Part shown: piece by piece, positions 14,215-21,842 of the stretch
Position numbering within the stretch: position 1 is the stretch's first letter
Layout: the number at the start of each line of letters is the position of its first letter
IMG/VR virus record: IMGVR_UViG_3300050033_000051
Coordinates: 1 to 21,842 of that record
Direction: 5' to 3' (one strand)
Length of the DNA: 21,842 bases
Origin: a virus
The notes under the pieces: generated by a model
Seen by the model: only the letters and a program-made list of their open reading frames with translations
Database searches by the model: none
Told to the model about the DNA's origin: nothing
Program-made: the position numbers and the translations under genes

Positions 14215-16044
14215 ATGGCTCGTAAAATTAATTATAACTCACGAAATTTTGCAGATATAAGGGGTGACCTCATATCGTATATAAAACAGTATTATCCTTC
14301 AATCTTAAGTGATTTTAATGACGCATCTGTTGGGATGATGCTATTAGAATTAAATGCTGCGGTAGGAGATTTACTTAGTTTCCATACAGATAGAATGCTA
14401 CAGGAAACCCAAATAGATTATGCACAAGAAAAAAAGTCAGTAATGGCTATGGCTAGGACATTTGGTCTTAAAATACCGGGTAAAAGACCGTCTGTATCAA
14501 TAGTTGATTGGTCAGTTAACATACCAATGGGAAATGATGGTAAATATGATTTAAATTATGCACCATTTATTAGTAAGGGTGCTCAAGTAACTGGTGGTGG
14601 TAAAGTATTTGAGACACAAGATGATATTGATTTTTCATCTCCATTTACTACTGGTGGTATACCAAATATTACTATAATACCTAATTATGATAATAATGGT
14701 ACTTTTATGTTTTACACTGTAACTAAACGAGAAATAGTTATAAATGGTGTTACAAAGACATTTAAACGTGTTTTAACACAGAACGATGTTAAACCATTTA
14801 CTGAGATATTATTACCTGATAATGACGTATTATCAATTGAAAGTGTTATTACATTAGAAAGTACTGATTATACTAATAACCCAACACAAACAGCTTGGAA
14901 TAATATAAATAATCTATGGTATGAAGTACCATCTTTAGCTGAAGATAAAATATTTGTAATTGATAAAACAAAGGGTGGTAATTCTTCAGGTATAAGACCG
15001 GGTAAATATGTAAAAATAGATAGAAGATTTATAACTGAGAAAACCGATAATGGGTTTACTAAATTAATATTTGGTGGTGGTAATCAAAATATTGATTCAA
15101 TAACTAATTTTGGTGTAAATACTTCATTAACTAATAAAATAGGTGATATAATAAATAATCAATCATTAGGTATTACACTACCACCAAATCAAACTTTATT
15201 TGTTCAATATAGAACTGGTGGTGGAAGTACGAGTAATATAGGTGTTAATAGTTTAACTTCATTAGGTACGTTTAATATGAGTTTTAATGGCAATGCTACC
15301 ACACAAAGTAAAATTATTGCAATACAAAAATCGTTAACTGTAAATAATCCTATACCATGTATAGGAGGTAGAGATGAACCATCGATTGATGAAATTAGAA
15401 ATTTAGTTAAATATAATTTCTCAAGTCAAAATAGAGCTGTTACTATTAAAGATTATCAAGCTTTAATATCATTAATGCCCGGACAATTTGGTGTACCATT
15501 CAGAACATGCGTATATGAATACCAAAATAAAATACTTGTATCTATTTTAACTTTAAATGCCGATAGTACATTAAATAATTCATCTTCAAATATATTAACA
15601 GATAATATAGCTGAATATTTATCTGATTATAGAATTACAAATGATTATGTTGAAGTAATGAATGGTCAAGTTATAAATCTTGGTTTTGAACTTGATTTAT
15701 TTATCGATAAAAATTATCAACAATCACAAGTTATATCTAGTGGTATAAATGCTATATCGTCATATATGGATATATCAACGCATTCGATGGGTGAGAATAT
15801 ATATTTAGGTCAATTAATTCAAAACATACATAATGTTCCCGGTGTATTAAATGTAATAGCGTTACGTGTATTTAATAAAGTTGGTGGTATTTATTCAGTT
15901 AATGAAATATCTCAAGCATATATTAATACTGAAACTAGAGAAATCGATATTATAAATAATAATAATACATTATTTGGTGACCCAGTAGCTATGTTTGAAA
16001 TTAAGAAACCAAATTCAGATATTTTGATAAGAGTAATGTCGTAA
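14215..16044 (+). CDS. 6: gp6-like baseplate wedge protein (baseplate J family)
   Basis: Baseplate wedge subunit; in T4, gp6 dimers form the continuous inner ring of the baseplate. At 609 residues it is near T4 gp6 (660). The N-terminal helical segment carries the family pattern, with FNDASVGMMLLELNAAVGDL (37-56) then LSFHTDRML, and an alanine- and lysine-rich helix that follows. The middle is rich in strands. A baseplate-J-like segment appears as GGRDEPSIDEIRNLVKYNF (384-402) followed by NRAVTIKDYQALISLMPG. The C-terminal part is also strand-rich. The ATG has an A-rich leader and a TATAAATT that may be a late promoter. It belongs directly after the gp25-like gene; the endonuclease on the other strand separates them here. 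Confidence 0.9.
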   Translation: MARKINYNSRNFADIRGDLISYIKQYYPSILSDFNDASVGMMLLELNAAVGDLLSFHTDRMLQETQIDYAQEKKSVMAMARTFGLKIPGKRPSVSIVDWSVNIPMGNDGKYDLNYAPFISKGAQVTGGGKVFETQDDIDFSSPFTTGGIPNITIIPNYDNNGTFMFYTVTKREIVINGVTKTFKRVLTQNDVKPFTEILLPDNDVLSIESVITLESTDYTNNPTQTAWNNINNLWYEVPSLAEDKIFVIDKTKGGNSSGIRPGKYVKIDRRFITEKTDNGFTKLIFGGGNQNIDSITNFGVNTSLTNKIGDIINNQSLGITLPPNQTLFVQYRTGGGSTSNIGVNSLTSLGTFNMSFNGNATTQSKIIAIQKSLTVNNPIPCIGGRDEPSIDEIRNLVKYNFSSQNRAVTIKDYQALISLMPGQFGVPFRTCVYEYQNKILVSILTLNADSTLNNSSSNILTDNIAEYLSDYRITNDYVEVMNGQVINLGFELDLFIDKNYQQSQVISSGINAISSYMDISTHSMGENIYLGQLIQNIHNVPGVLNVIALRVFNKVGGIYSVNEISQAYINTETREIDIINNNNTLFGDPVAMFEIKKPNSDILIRVMS

Positions 16045-16093
16045 TAACTTTCCTTTTTAATAAAGGTGTATTATATTTTAAAATAAAAAAGTT

Positions 16094-16417
16094 ATGGGAT
16101 GTGGATGTAAAAAACCGATTGCGGATGAAAAAGATAAAAAAGTTTTAATTAAAAAAAAGATAACTTTTAAAAATAATATTATAATTAATTTAATATTATT
16201 TTTATTAATGGTTGTATTAGTCCCTATATTATATCCTTTTATAATAATGGTATTATTTAAACATTTTGTTATTGGAGGTAATATTAATTTTTTGGATTAT
16301 ATTAATAAATTTAAAAAGAAAGAAAAAAATATTGATGATATAGATATTGAAAAAATCAATCCTGATGATTACGAATTATTAGGTGTAGATAAAATTGAAG
16401 TTGTAAGTAATGAATAA
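16094..16417 (+). CDS. Small membrane protein beginning MGCGCKKP, function unknown
   Basis: A 107-residue protein. It begins with MGCGCKKP and a lysine-rich stretch (residues 6-26). A long hydrophobic segment at about 29-57 is enough for one long or two short membrane helices. A lysine-rich patch (72-78) and an acidic C-terminus follow. The charge pattern suggests the N-terminus stays in the cytoplasm. The two cysteines at the very N-terminus are not a lipobox, because no signal sequence precedes them; they may bind metal or be acylated. It lies 49 bases after the gp6-like gene and its last eight bases overlap the tail protein start, so the two are probably translated together. I do not recognise the family. 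A role in tail assembly or in the host membrane is possible. Confidence 0.75.
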   Translation: MGCGCKKPIADEKDKKVLIKKKITFKNNIIINLILFLLMVVLVPILYPFIIMVLFKHFVIGGNINFLDYINKFKKKEKNIDDIDIEKINPDDYELLGVDKIEVVSNE

Positions 16418-19400
16418 AAATATAAGAATAAGGACCACACCGGGGGGTAAAGATAATTATGTAAAAATAAAAATAGACCAAGATTTTGATTTTCTTGAAA
16501 TATTATCTTTAAAAATATCGCAACAAGAAATATATAGAACTTTTTGTGCTGACTATGGTGTTGTTGTTGGTAGAGTTATTGCTAATAATGGGTTTGGTGT
16601 CCAAAATGCTAAAGTATCGGTTTTTATTCCAATAACAGATGATGATAAGAATAATTCATTAATCAGTGGGTTATATCCATTTACTTCAGTATCAGATAAA
16701 GATAATAATGGTGTTAGATACAATTTACTACCTAAAGAATCACAAGGTGAATGTCATAACCCAGTTGGAACTATTTCTAGTAAAAGGGAGTTCTTAGATA
16801 ATGATGTTTTAATAGAAATATATGATAAATATTATAAATTTACAACAACAACAAATTCAGCCGGTGATTATTTAATATTTGGTGTACCTGTGGGTAATTA
16901 TAATTTACATATAGATGTTGATATATCAGATATTGGTGGGGCAATAAGTCAAAGGCCTTATGATATGATTAGACAAGGTTCTAGTCCTAAATTATTCGAA
17001 TCACCAACAAAATTTAAAGCTGCCACTAACTTAGACAGTTTAGTACAAATAAAATCAGTTAATAGAGGTATAACTATTCAACCATTTTGGGGGGATAAAA
17101 ATAATTGTGACGTTGGTATAACGAGAGCTGATATCGATATAAATTATCATTTTGAACCACAAGCTATTTTCATAGGTGCTTTATTTTCAGATAATGAAAA
17201 AAATTCAATAAATAAAAATTGTAGACCAAGAACTAAATTAGGTGAATTATGTGATATGACACCAAGTCAAGGTACAATCAAAATGATTAGAAAAACTATT
17301 GATGGTAATGTTGAGAGTTTTGATGTTGATGGTGGTAGACTTATAGACAATAATGGTACATGGGCATATCAAATACCCATGAATTTAGATTATGTTATTA
17401 CAGATGAATTTGGTAGAATAATACCGTCTGATGACCCATCAAAAGGGGTACCAACAAGAGCTGAAGTTAGATTTAAAATATCAACTGATGTTACTGGTGG
17501 TGAAGGTAGATTAAGGACTAGAGCTAGTTATTTAATTCCTAATAATCCATTAGATACTGAAGAAAGTATTGATTATTCATTCGATGAAACAACATCACGA
17601 GATTCTAGTTTTGTGAGTTTAAGGTGGAATAAATTATATTCAGTTAAAAATTATATAGCTAGATTTCAACCTAATACAAACGCTAGTAATACTAATTATA
17701 TTGGTATTAAAAAAGTTGACGATTGTGGTAGTCATACACCATTTCCATATAATAGAGTTGCAACTAGTTTCAACCCATTATACATGATTATTTGTTTAAT
17801 ACTTGCTATTATAATTGATATTATATTTGCTATTAATTATACCATAAGTCTTATTAATAGTGTCATAATACAGGTTATTAGAGATATAATAGAATTTATT
17901 GCTGGAATAGGTGTACCATTACCAGACATTTTATTTTCTTGGAGTGGTGGTATTAAAATAAATTGGCGTAATAAATATTATTTTAGTGGGTTAAGAAGCT
18001 TAGAACCAGATTATATACCATGTATATCGTTAGAATGCCCTAGTAGTAGTGGCGAATTTTATGCACCGGGATGTAATGGTCCGGGATATGATGTTGAAAG
18101 AACTAATAAAGGTGGTATACTAGAAAATAGTAGAAATAGATATAGTGATTGCGTAGAATTAGAATTAGGAAAAGCCTTAGATATATTTCAGTTTGATTTT
18201 TATAATGATTGGGTTAATGGTTCATTATATTTACCTTTATTAAAATATAAACACAACGATTATTGCAACGTTGATTGTGGTGGTAATTGTCATACATCAT
18301 ATTTAGTTGATACTTGTGTATCTGACGGTGTTATAGTTGATGACATCCCAGTTGAATCTGCTGCAAACAAAGAATATCATTTAACAATTAATGAAGGAAT
18401 TGTTAAAAACTATAAAGATGAATTATTTTATGCGCCAAGATATGATAATGGTAAATACCCACTATATCCAACTGATATAATATTACTAGGTAGTACTTTA
18501 CCATGTGATTTAGATGGTATACCAACAATACATAATAAATTAATACCAACAACATATAAAATGCCTGAAATAATTGACCCGATTTTTGTGGATACATCGG
18601 TAGACCCTAATGATGAAATAGGTATAGACCCATTATTTTTTAAAAGTATTTCTTGTTTTTCATTTTATTCTAATATAGTTAATTGTCGTAATATAAATAC
18701 TACATGTGAAATAGGTATCGACTTATCTAATTCTGGTGTTAGTATCGATACTATAGTAAATGAAAATATTAACGATAAAACTATTAGACAAGATATAATT
18801 GGCATGGCATCTAACACAACTAATTATAACTCTATTGACGACCATTTTAGAAGTACTGATAATACCATTTATTATACTCAATCATCATTTGTATCTAATG
18901 ATTATTCTAATTATAGAAATATGATTAAATATAATGATAGTTTTAACGTATCTCGTGGTGGTTCATTATATTTTTATTTTGGTATTGTTCCCGGAAAATC
19001 ATCATTAGAAGCAGCTAATTTAAAATATTTCACTGAATGTATAATACCACCAATAAAAACATTAACTATTAATGGTACTATAATTAATAATATTAAAATT
19101 GGTGGTGATACAGGCTCAATAAACTTAAACGTATTAGGTGGCAGTGGTAATTATAATTACCACTGGGATAATGGACTAATTGGTAATACAATAACTGGTT
19201 TAACAGCTGGTAATTATACAGTAACTGTCACTGAAACAAGTGGTTTAGGTCTTACAGATAGTAGATTATTTACAGTAACTGAACCAGCACCTTTATTCTT
19301 CTATTTAACTACAACAGCATCAACAATAAGTGGTTCCAATGGTATTATATCAGTTAATAACATTATAGGTGGTATACCTACATATACAGCTGAATTACGT

Positions 19401-20315
19401 GATAATAGTGATGCATTAATTACTAGTCAATCAGTAATAGGTAATTCAAGTATATTTACAGGTTTAAATAATCAGATTTATAAGATTAGAATTATTGATT
19501 CTCAATTACCAACTAATAATTATTTAGAAAATTCAATTAGCGTAACTTCACCTAATTTATTAATAGCTTCCGTTACAAGTAGTAATATACTTTGTAACGA
19601 TAGTCATAATGGTATTGTTAATGTATTATTTACTGGAGGTACACCACCATATACAAATACATTAACTAACGGTATTTTAACATACACTGGTTTTACCATT
19701 AATAATCTTAGTGCTGGTACATACACTAATACATTGAAGGATTCTACATCTCCACAACAAATTATAACTTCAAGTATAACAATAACATCACCAGCCATAT
19801 TAGATTATATTATAAATGTTGGTAAGATAACATGTCATAGTAGTAATGATGGAAGTATAATATTTACATCAACATCTGGTGGTGTTGGTCCATATGAATA
19901 TAGTATTGATAACGGAACTACATGGTCAACAACTACAATATACCCTAGTTTATTGCCCGGTACTTACATTACCGCAATTAAAGATAATAATGGCTGTACC
20001 CTTAAAAAAGGTGATATAGATATTACATATAATGTTGGGTTAATCGCCCCACCGGTTCTGAATAATACATCAAGTGGTGGTTTACAACAATTAGTATTAA
20101 ATGCTAATGGTGGTGATTCAACTAATTATACATTTACAGTTAGTGGAGGTGACCCACTTATACTTGGTAGTCAAGCATATAATGGTAGTCATTTTAACCC
20201 TATATTACCAAAAACTTTTACATTTGCTTTAACAGGTGCAACTACTTACGATGTAAGTGTAGTTGATAATAATGGATGTTTAGCCGATAAGAGTGGACTA
20301 TCAGTAACAATATAA
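16410..20315 (+). CDS. Large tail or baseplate-associated protein with SprB-like repeats
   Basis: A 1301-residue protein, probably part of the tail or its host-contact apparatus. Parts in order: an N-terminal domain (1-50); a carboxypeptidase-regulatory-like Ig fold, seen as VVVGRVIANNGFGVQNAKVS (51-70) and SAGDYLIFGVPVGNYNL (150-166) around an insert; a long middle region with a hydrophobic stretch (about 455-510); a cysteine-rich stretch (Cys538, 543, 555, then Cys619, 623, 627, His628, Cys636); and four or five C-terminal SprB-like repeats (884-1301). Repeat signatures are GGTPPYT (1076-1082), LSAGTYT (1100-1106), LTAGNYTVTV (931-940) and KDNNGC (1191-1196). SprB is a flavobacterial gliding adhesin. 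The start overlaps the preceding gene by eight bases and the next gene begins four bases after the stop. Tail location is inferred from neighbours. Confidence 0.8.
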   Translation: MNKNIRIRTTPGGKDNYVKIKIDQDFDFLEILSLKISQQEIYRTFCADYGVVVGRVIANNGFGVQNAKVSVFIPITDDDKNNSLISGLYPFTSVSDKDNNGVRYNLLPKESQGECHNPVGTISSKREFLDNDVLIEIYDKYYKFTTTTNSAGDYLIFGVPVGNYNLHIDVDISDIGGAISQRPYDMIRQGSSPKLFESPTKFKAATNLDSLVQIKSVNRGITIQPFWGDKNNCDVGITRADIDINYHFEPQAIFIGALFSDNEKNSINKNCRPRTKLGELCDMTPSQGTIKMIRKTIDGNVESFDVDGGRLIDNNGTWAYQIPMNLDYVITDEFGRIIPSDDPSKGVPTRAEVRFKISTDVTGGEGRLRTRASYLIPNNPLDTEESIDYSFDETTSRDSSFVSLRWNKLYSVKNYIARFQPNTNASNTNYIGIKKVDDCGSHTPFPYNRVATSFNPLYMIICLILAIIIDIIFAINYTISLINSVIIQVIRDIIEFIAGIGVPLPDILFSWSGGIKINWRNKYYFSGLRSLEPDYIPCISLECPSSSGEFYAPGCNGPGYDVERTNKGGILENSRNRYSDCVELELGKALDIFQFDFYNDWVNGSLYLPLLKYKHNDYCNVDCGGNCHTSYLVDTCVSDGVIVDDIPVESAANKEYHLTINEGIVKNYKDELFYAPRYDNGKYPLYPTDIILLGSTLPCDLDGIPTIHNKLIPTTYKMPEIIDPIFVDTSVDPNDEIGIDPLFFKSISCFSFYSNIVNCRNINTTCEIGIDLSNSGVSIDTIVNENINDKTIRQDIIGMASNTTNYNSIDDHFRSTDNTIYYTQSSFVSNDYSNYRNMIKYNDSFNVSRGGSLYFYFGIVPGKSSLEAANLKYFTECIIPPIKTLTINGTIINNIKIGGDTGSINLNVLGGSGNYNYHWDNGLIGNTITGLTAGNYTVTVTETSGLGLTDSRLFTVTEPAPLFFYLTTTASTISGSNGIISVNNIIGGIPTYTAELRDNSDALITSQSVIGNSSIFTGLNNQIYKIRIIDSQLPTNNYLENSISVTSPNLLIASVTSSNILCNDSHNGIVNVLFTGGTPPYTNTLTNGILTYTGFTINNLSAGTYTNTLKDSTSPQQIITSSITITSPAILDYIINVGKITCHSSNDGSIIFTSTSGGVGPYEYSIDNGTTWSTTTIYPSLLPGTYITAIKDNNGCTLKKGDIDITYNVGLIAPPVLNNTSSGGLQQLVLNANGGDSTNYTFTVSGGDPLILGSQAYNGSHFNPILPKTFTFALTGATTYDVSVVDNNGCLADKSGLSVTI
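19059..20312 (+). repeat. SprB-like repeat region of the tail protein
   Basis: Encodes residues 884-1301. Repeat 1 spans about 884-958, repeat 2 about 964-1047 (most diverged), repeat 3 about 1052-1127, repeat 4 about 1133-1207, and a fifth partial or diverged unit about 1215-1301. Each has the pattern C or S, then dGsI, strand, GG-x-PY, strand, L-x-aGtYt, strand, D-x-nGC, strand, as in SprB repeats of Bacteroidetes surface proteins. The DNA copies are not close in sequence, so the array is old. Confidence 0.75.
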
Positions 20316-20319
20316 AGAT

Positions 20320-21842
20320 ATGAGTGATAGATTAAAATATAGATTACATAATACACAGTCAGTACAATCAGTTAATACTGATACTGGTATTAAAATTGAA
20401 TTACAACAAACAAATAAATTATTACCGGCCGATGCTATGGATAGAATTTTAGATGTTGGTGTGCAGTTTCAAACAGAAAGAAGTAATAGTTCTAAATATA
20501 GGTTTGTATTCAGTTTAAATGGGTTATTTACAAATGTATTAACTGATATTGATAATGGTGGTGATAATATTGATACTTTATCTTATTTTAATGACATTAA
20601 ATTTCTTGAGGATAATAGTAGTAATATATTATTTACTAATATAACATCATCTGTAAACAATTACAGAAAAGATGTCAATGGTTGGGTTGGTTATTATGTG
20701 CCTAATTGGTGGGATAATACTGACAATCATTTATGTAAATTTATTGATTTATACCCAAAAAGGGAGCAATTTGATTTATCACCAACTAACAATATTAAAA
20801 ACTGGGATATATTTCTAAGTTATCCGGCTAGTGCCAACACAACTCATTTTATTATTTATAATGGTTTATATATAAATGATAAAGGTATTGGTAATATATC
20901 AGGTAAACAATATATATCATTTATGACACCGATAAAACATAATTTATTACAAGGTGATATGGTTAATGTTTATAATAATGGTGATACTGGTACAACTTAT
21001 AATGTTTTAAGGCTTGGTGATGATAATGGTAACAATGAAGGAAATATATTCGTTATAGATTTACCAACAACAAGTACTTTATATGACACTGGTACCAATA
21101 GAATGAAGAAATTAGTGAATAGTCAAACATGTGAATACTATATTAGAGTTTTTAAAAAAATGACTAACGATGATGATTACGAAATATATCAAGAAGCTTT
21201 CGGTAAGAACCTATATAGTGATAAACTTCATCAAGTAGTTTTTAATGATGATATTGATATTTCTAATTATAGTGACAATAAAGGTAGACCATTAAGTGAG
21301 GTTTATTTAAGTATTTTAAAAACTAATGATAATGGTTTTTCTCAAATAGATTCAGGTATTGAGATGATATTCAATAGTAGGATAGCTTCAGATACACAAT
21401 TAAATGATATCCATAGAATTCATAATGTAAGTAGCTGGCCCATAGCTAGTCATGAACCAAGTGAAAGTAATATAACAATTACTAATGACCTTTTTTATGG
21501 TGATATTGTGGAATATAATGTATTAACGGTTGAAGAAGTAATATTAGGTGAATTTAGACATAGATTTAATCGTGATAATAGAGACCATACTACTAGTTAT
21601 GGACCAAGGCCAGAGGGTTACTATTATAAACCACATTATAAAATACCATTAAGATATTGGTCAACATTTGTTGAAGATGGTACAACAGCAACAACTATAG
21701 GTATACCTATTTACGCTGAAAATAATTTTGGTGATACTTCTAGATATTTATGGAGAGACTTATTGGATATTGGGTTAAATGATGGGCAACCTGAAATATT
21801 AGATTATCCATTTTTAAATGGTTTTCATTATAGATATATGAA
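20320..21842 (+). CDS. Phage structural protein, unfinished at the right edge
   Basis: An open frame starts with ATG at 20320 (MSDRLKYRLHNTQSVQ) and runs without a stop to the end of the window, giving at least 507 residues; the 3' end lies outside. It starts four bases after the preceding stop, so it is in the same transcript and probably translationally coupled. The sequence is rich in Asn, Asp, Tyr and Thr and alternates like beta strands, with few cysteines and no signal peptide or membrane segment. An RVFKKMTNDDDYEIYQEAFG stretch (residues 283-302) is followed by a conserved-looking LSEVYLSILKTNDNGF segment. Composition and position point to a baseplate or tail-fibre-related virion protein. 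I cannot name the family. Confidence 0.8.
   Translation, partial: MSDRLKYRLHNTQSVQSVNTDTGIKIELQQTNKLLPADAMDRILDVGVQFQTERSNSSKYRFVFSLNGLFTNVLTDIDNGGDNIDTLSYFNDIKFLEDNSSNILFTNITSSVNNYRKDVNGWVGYYVPNWWDNTDNHLCKFIDLYPKREQFDLSPTNNIKNWDIFLSYPASANTTHFIIYNGLYINDKGIGNISGKQYISFMTPIKHNLLQGDMVNVYNNGDTGTTYNVLRLGDDNGNNEGNIFVIDLPTTSTLYDTGTNRMKKLVNSQTCEYYIRVFKKMTNDDDYEIYQEAFGKNLYSDKLHQVVFNDDIDISNYSDNKGRPLSEVYLSILKTNDNGFSQIDSGIEMIFNSRIASDTQLNDIHRIHNVSSWPIASHEPSESNITITNDLFYGDIVEYNVLTVEEVILGEFRHRFNRDNRDHTTSYGPRPEGYYYKPHYKIPLRYWSTFVEDGTTATTIGIPIYAENNFGDTSRYLWRDLLDIGLNDGQPEILDYPFLNGFHYRYM

Noticed and set aside
16052-16066. Possible terminator after the gp6-like gene (CCTTT and AAAGG arms)
   Set aside because: Only five pairs and no T tract follows the stem.
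19059-20312. CRISPR-like or recent DNA repeat array in the tail gene
   Set aside because: The repetition is only at protein level with diverged DNA and no uniform repeat-spacer pattern.
1-21842. tRNA genes, integrase, attachment sites or a CRISPR array
   Set aside because: I saw no cloverleaf-like GC-richer segments in the gaps, no recombinase motifs and no repeat-spacer structure; nearly all of the window is coding.

Overview
The window is a piece of a large, strictly lytic-looking phage genome of the T4-like (myovirus) type that infects a member of the Bacteroidetes, probably a flavobacterium-like host. The T4 affinity rests on recognisable counterparts of gp32, UvsX, RNase H, gp41, gp25 and gp6. 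The host assignment rests on: very AT-rich DNA; start codons preceded by A-rich leaders rather than Shine-Dalgarno sequences; promoters of the Bacteroidetes form TTG-N20-TATCTTTR; SprB-type adhesin repeats on a tail protein; and a class II ribonucleotide reductase resembling Bacteroidetes NrdJ.

Layout. (1) 1-427: end of an acidic coiled-coil protein closed by a strong terminator (440-463). (2) 428-2773: promoter, gp32-like ssDNA-binding protein, terminator, UvsX-like recombinase. (3) 2801-11814: promoter overlapping a terminator-like hairpin, then RNase H/5' nuclease, an unrecognised 157-residue protein, the gp41-like replicative helicase split by a class 3 intein, and an adenosylcobalamin-dependent ribonucleotide reductase split by two inteins; closed by a terminator (11839-11869). 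(4) 11935-21842: baseplate and tail genes (gp25-like, gp6-like, a small membrane protein, a 1301-residue tail protein with SprB repeats, and an unfinished structural gene). A free-standing homing endonuclease on the minus strand, with its own host-type promoter, sits between the gp25-like and gp6-like genes.

How the genes work together. gp32-like protein, UvsX, RNase H and helicase are replisome and recombination parts, and NrdJ supplies dNTPs. The helicase and NrdJ cannot work until inteins leave their active sites: the P-loop Lys-Thr junction in the helicase, and the catalytic-cysteine junction plus a conserved C-terminal motif in NrdJ. With the endonuclease, four homing elements lie within about 9 kb.

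Most notable points: the W-C-T class 3 intein in the helicase P-loop; the bacterial SSB-like C-terminal tip on the gp32-like protein; three promoters with identical 20-nt spacing, one fused to a terminator so that it may block read-through while letting new transcripts escape; and gliding-adhesin-like repeats on a virion protein. No tRNA, CRISPR array, integrase or attachment site was seen. All family calls were made by eye, without database searches.
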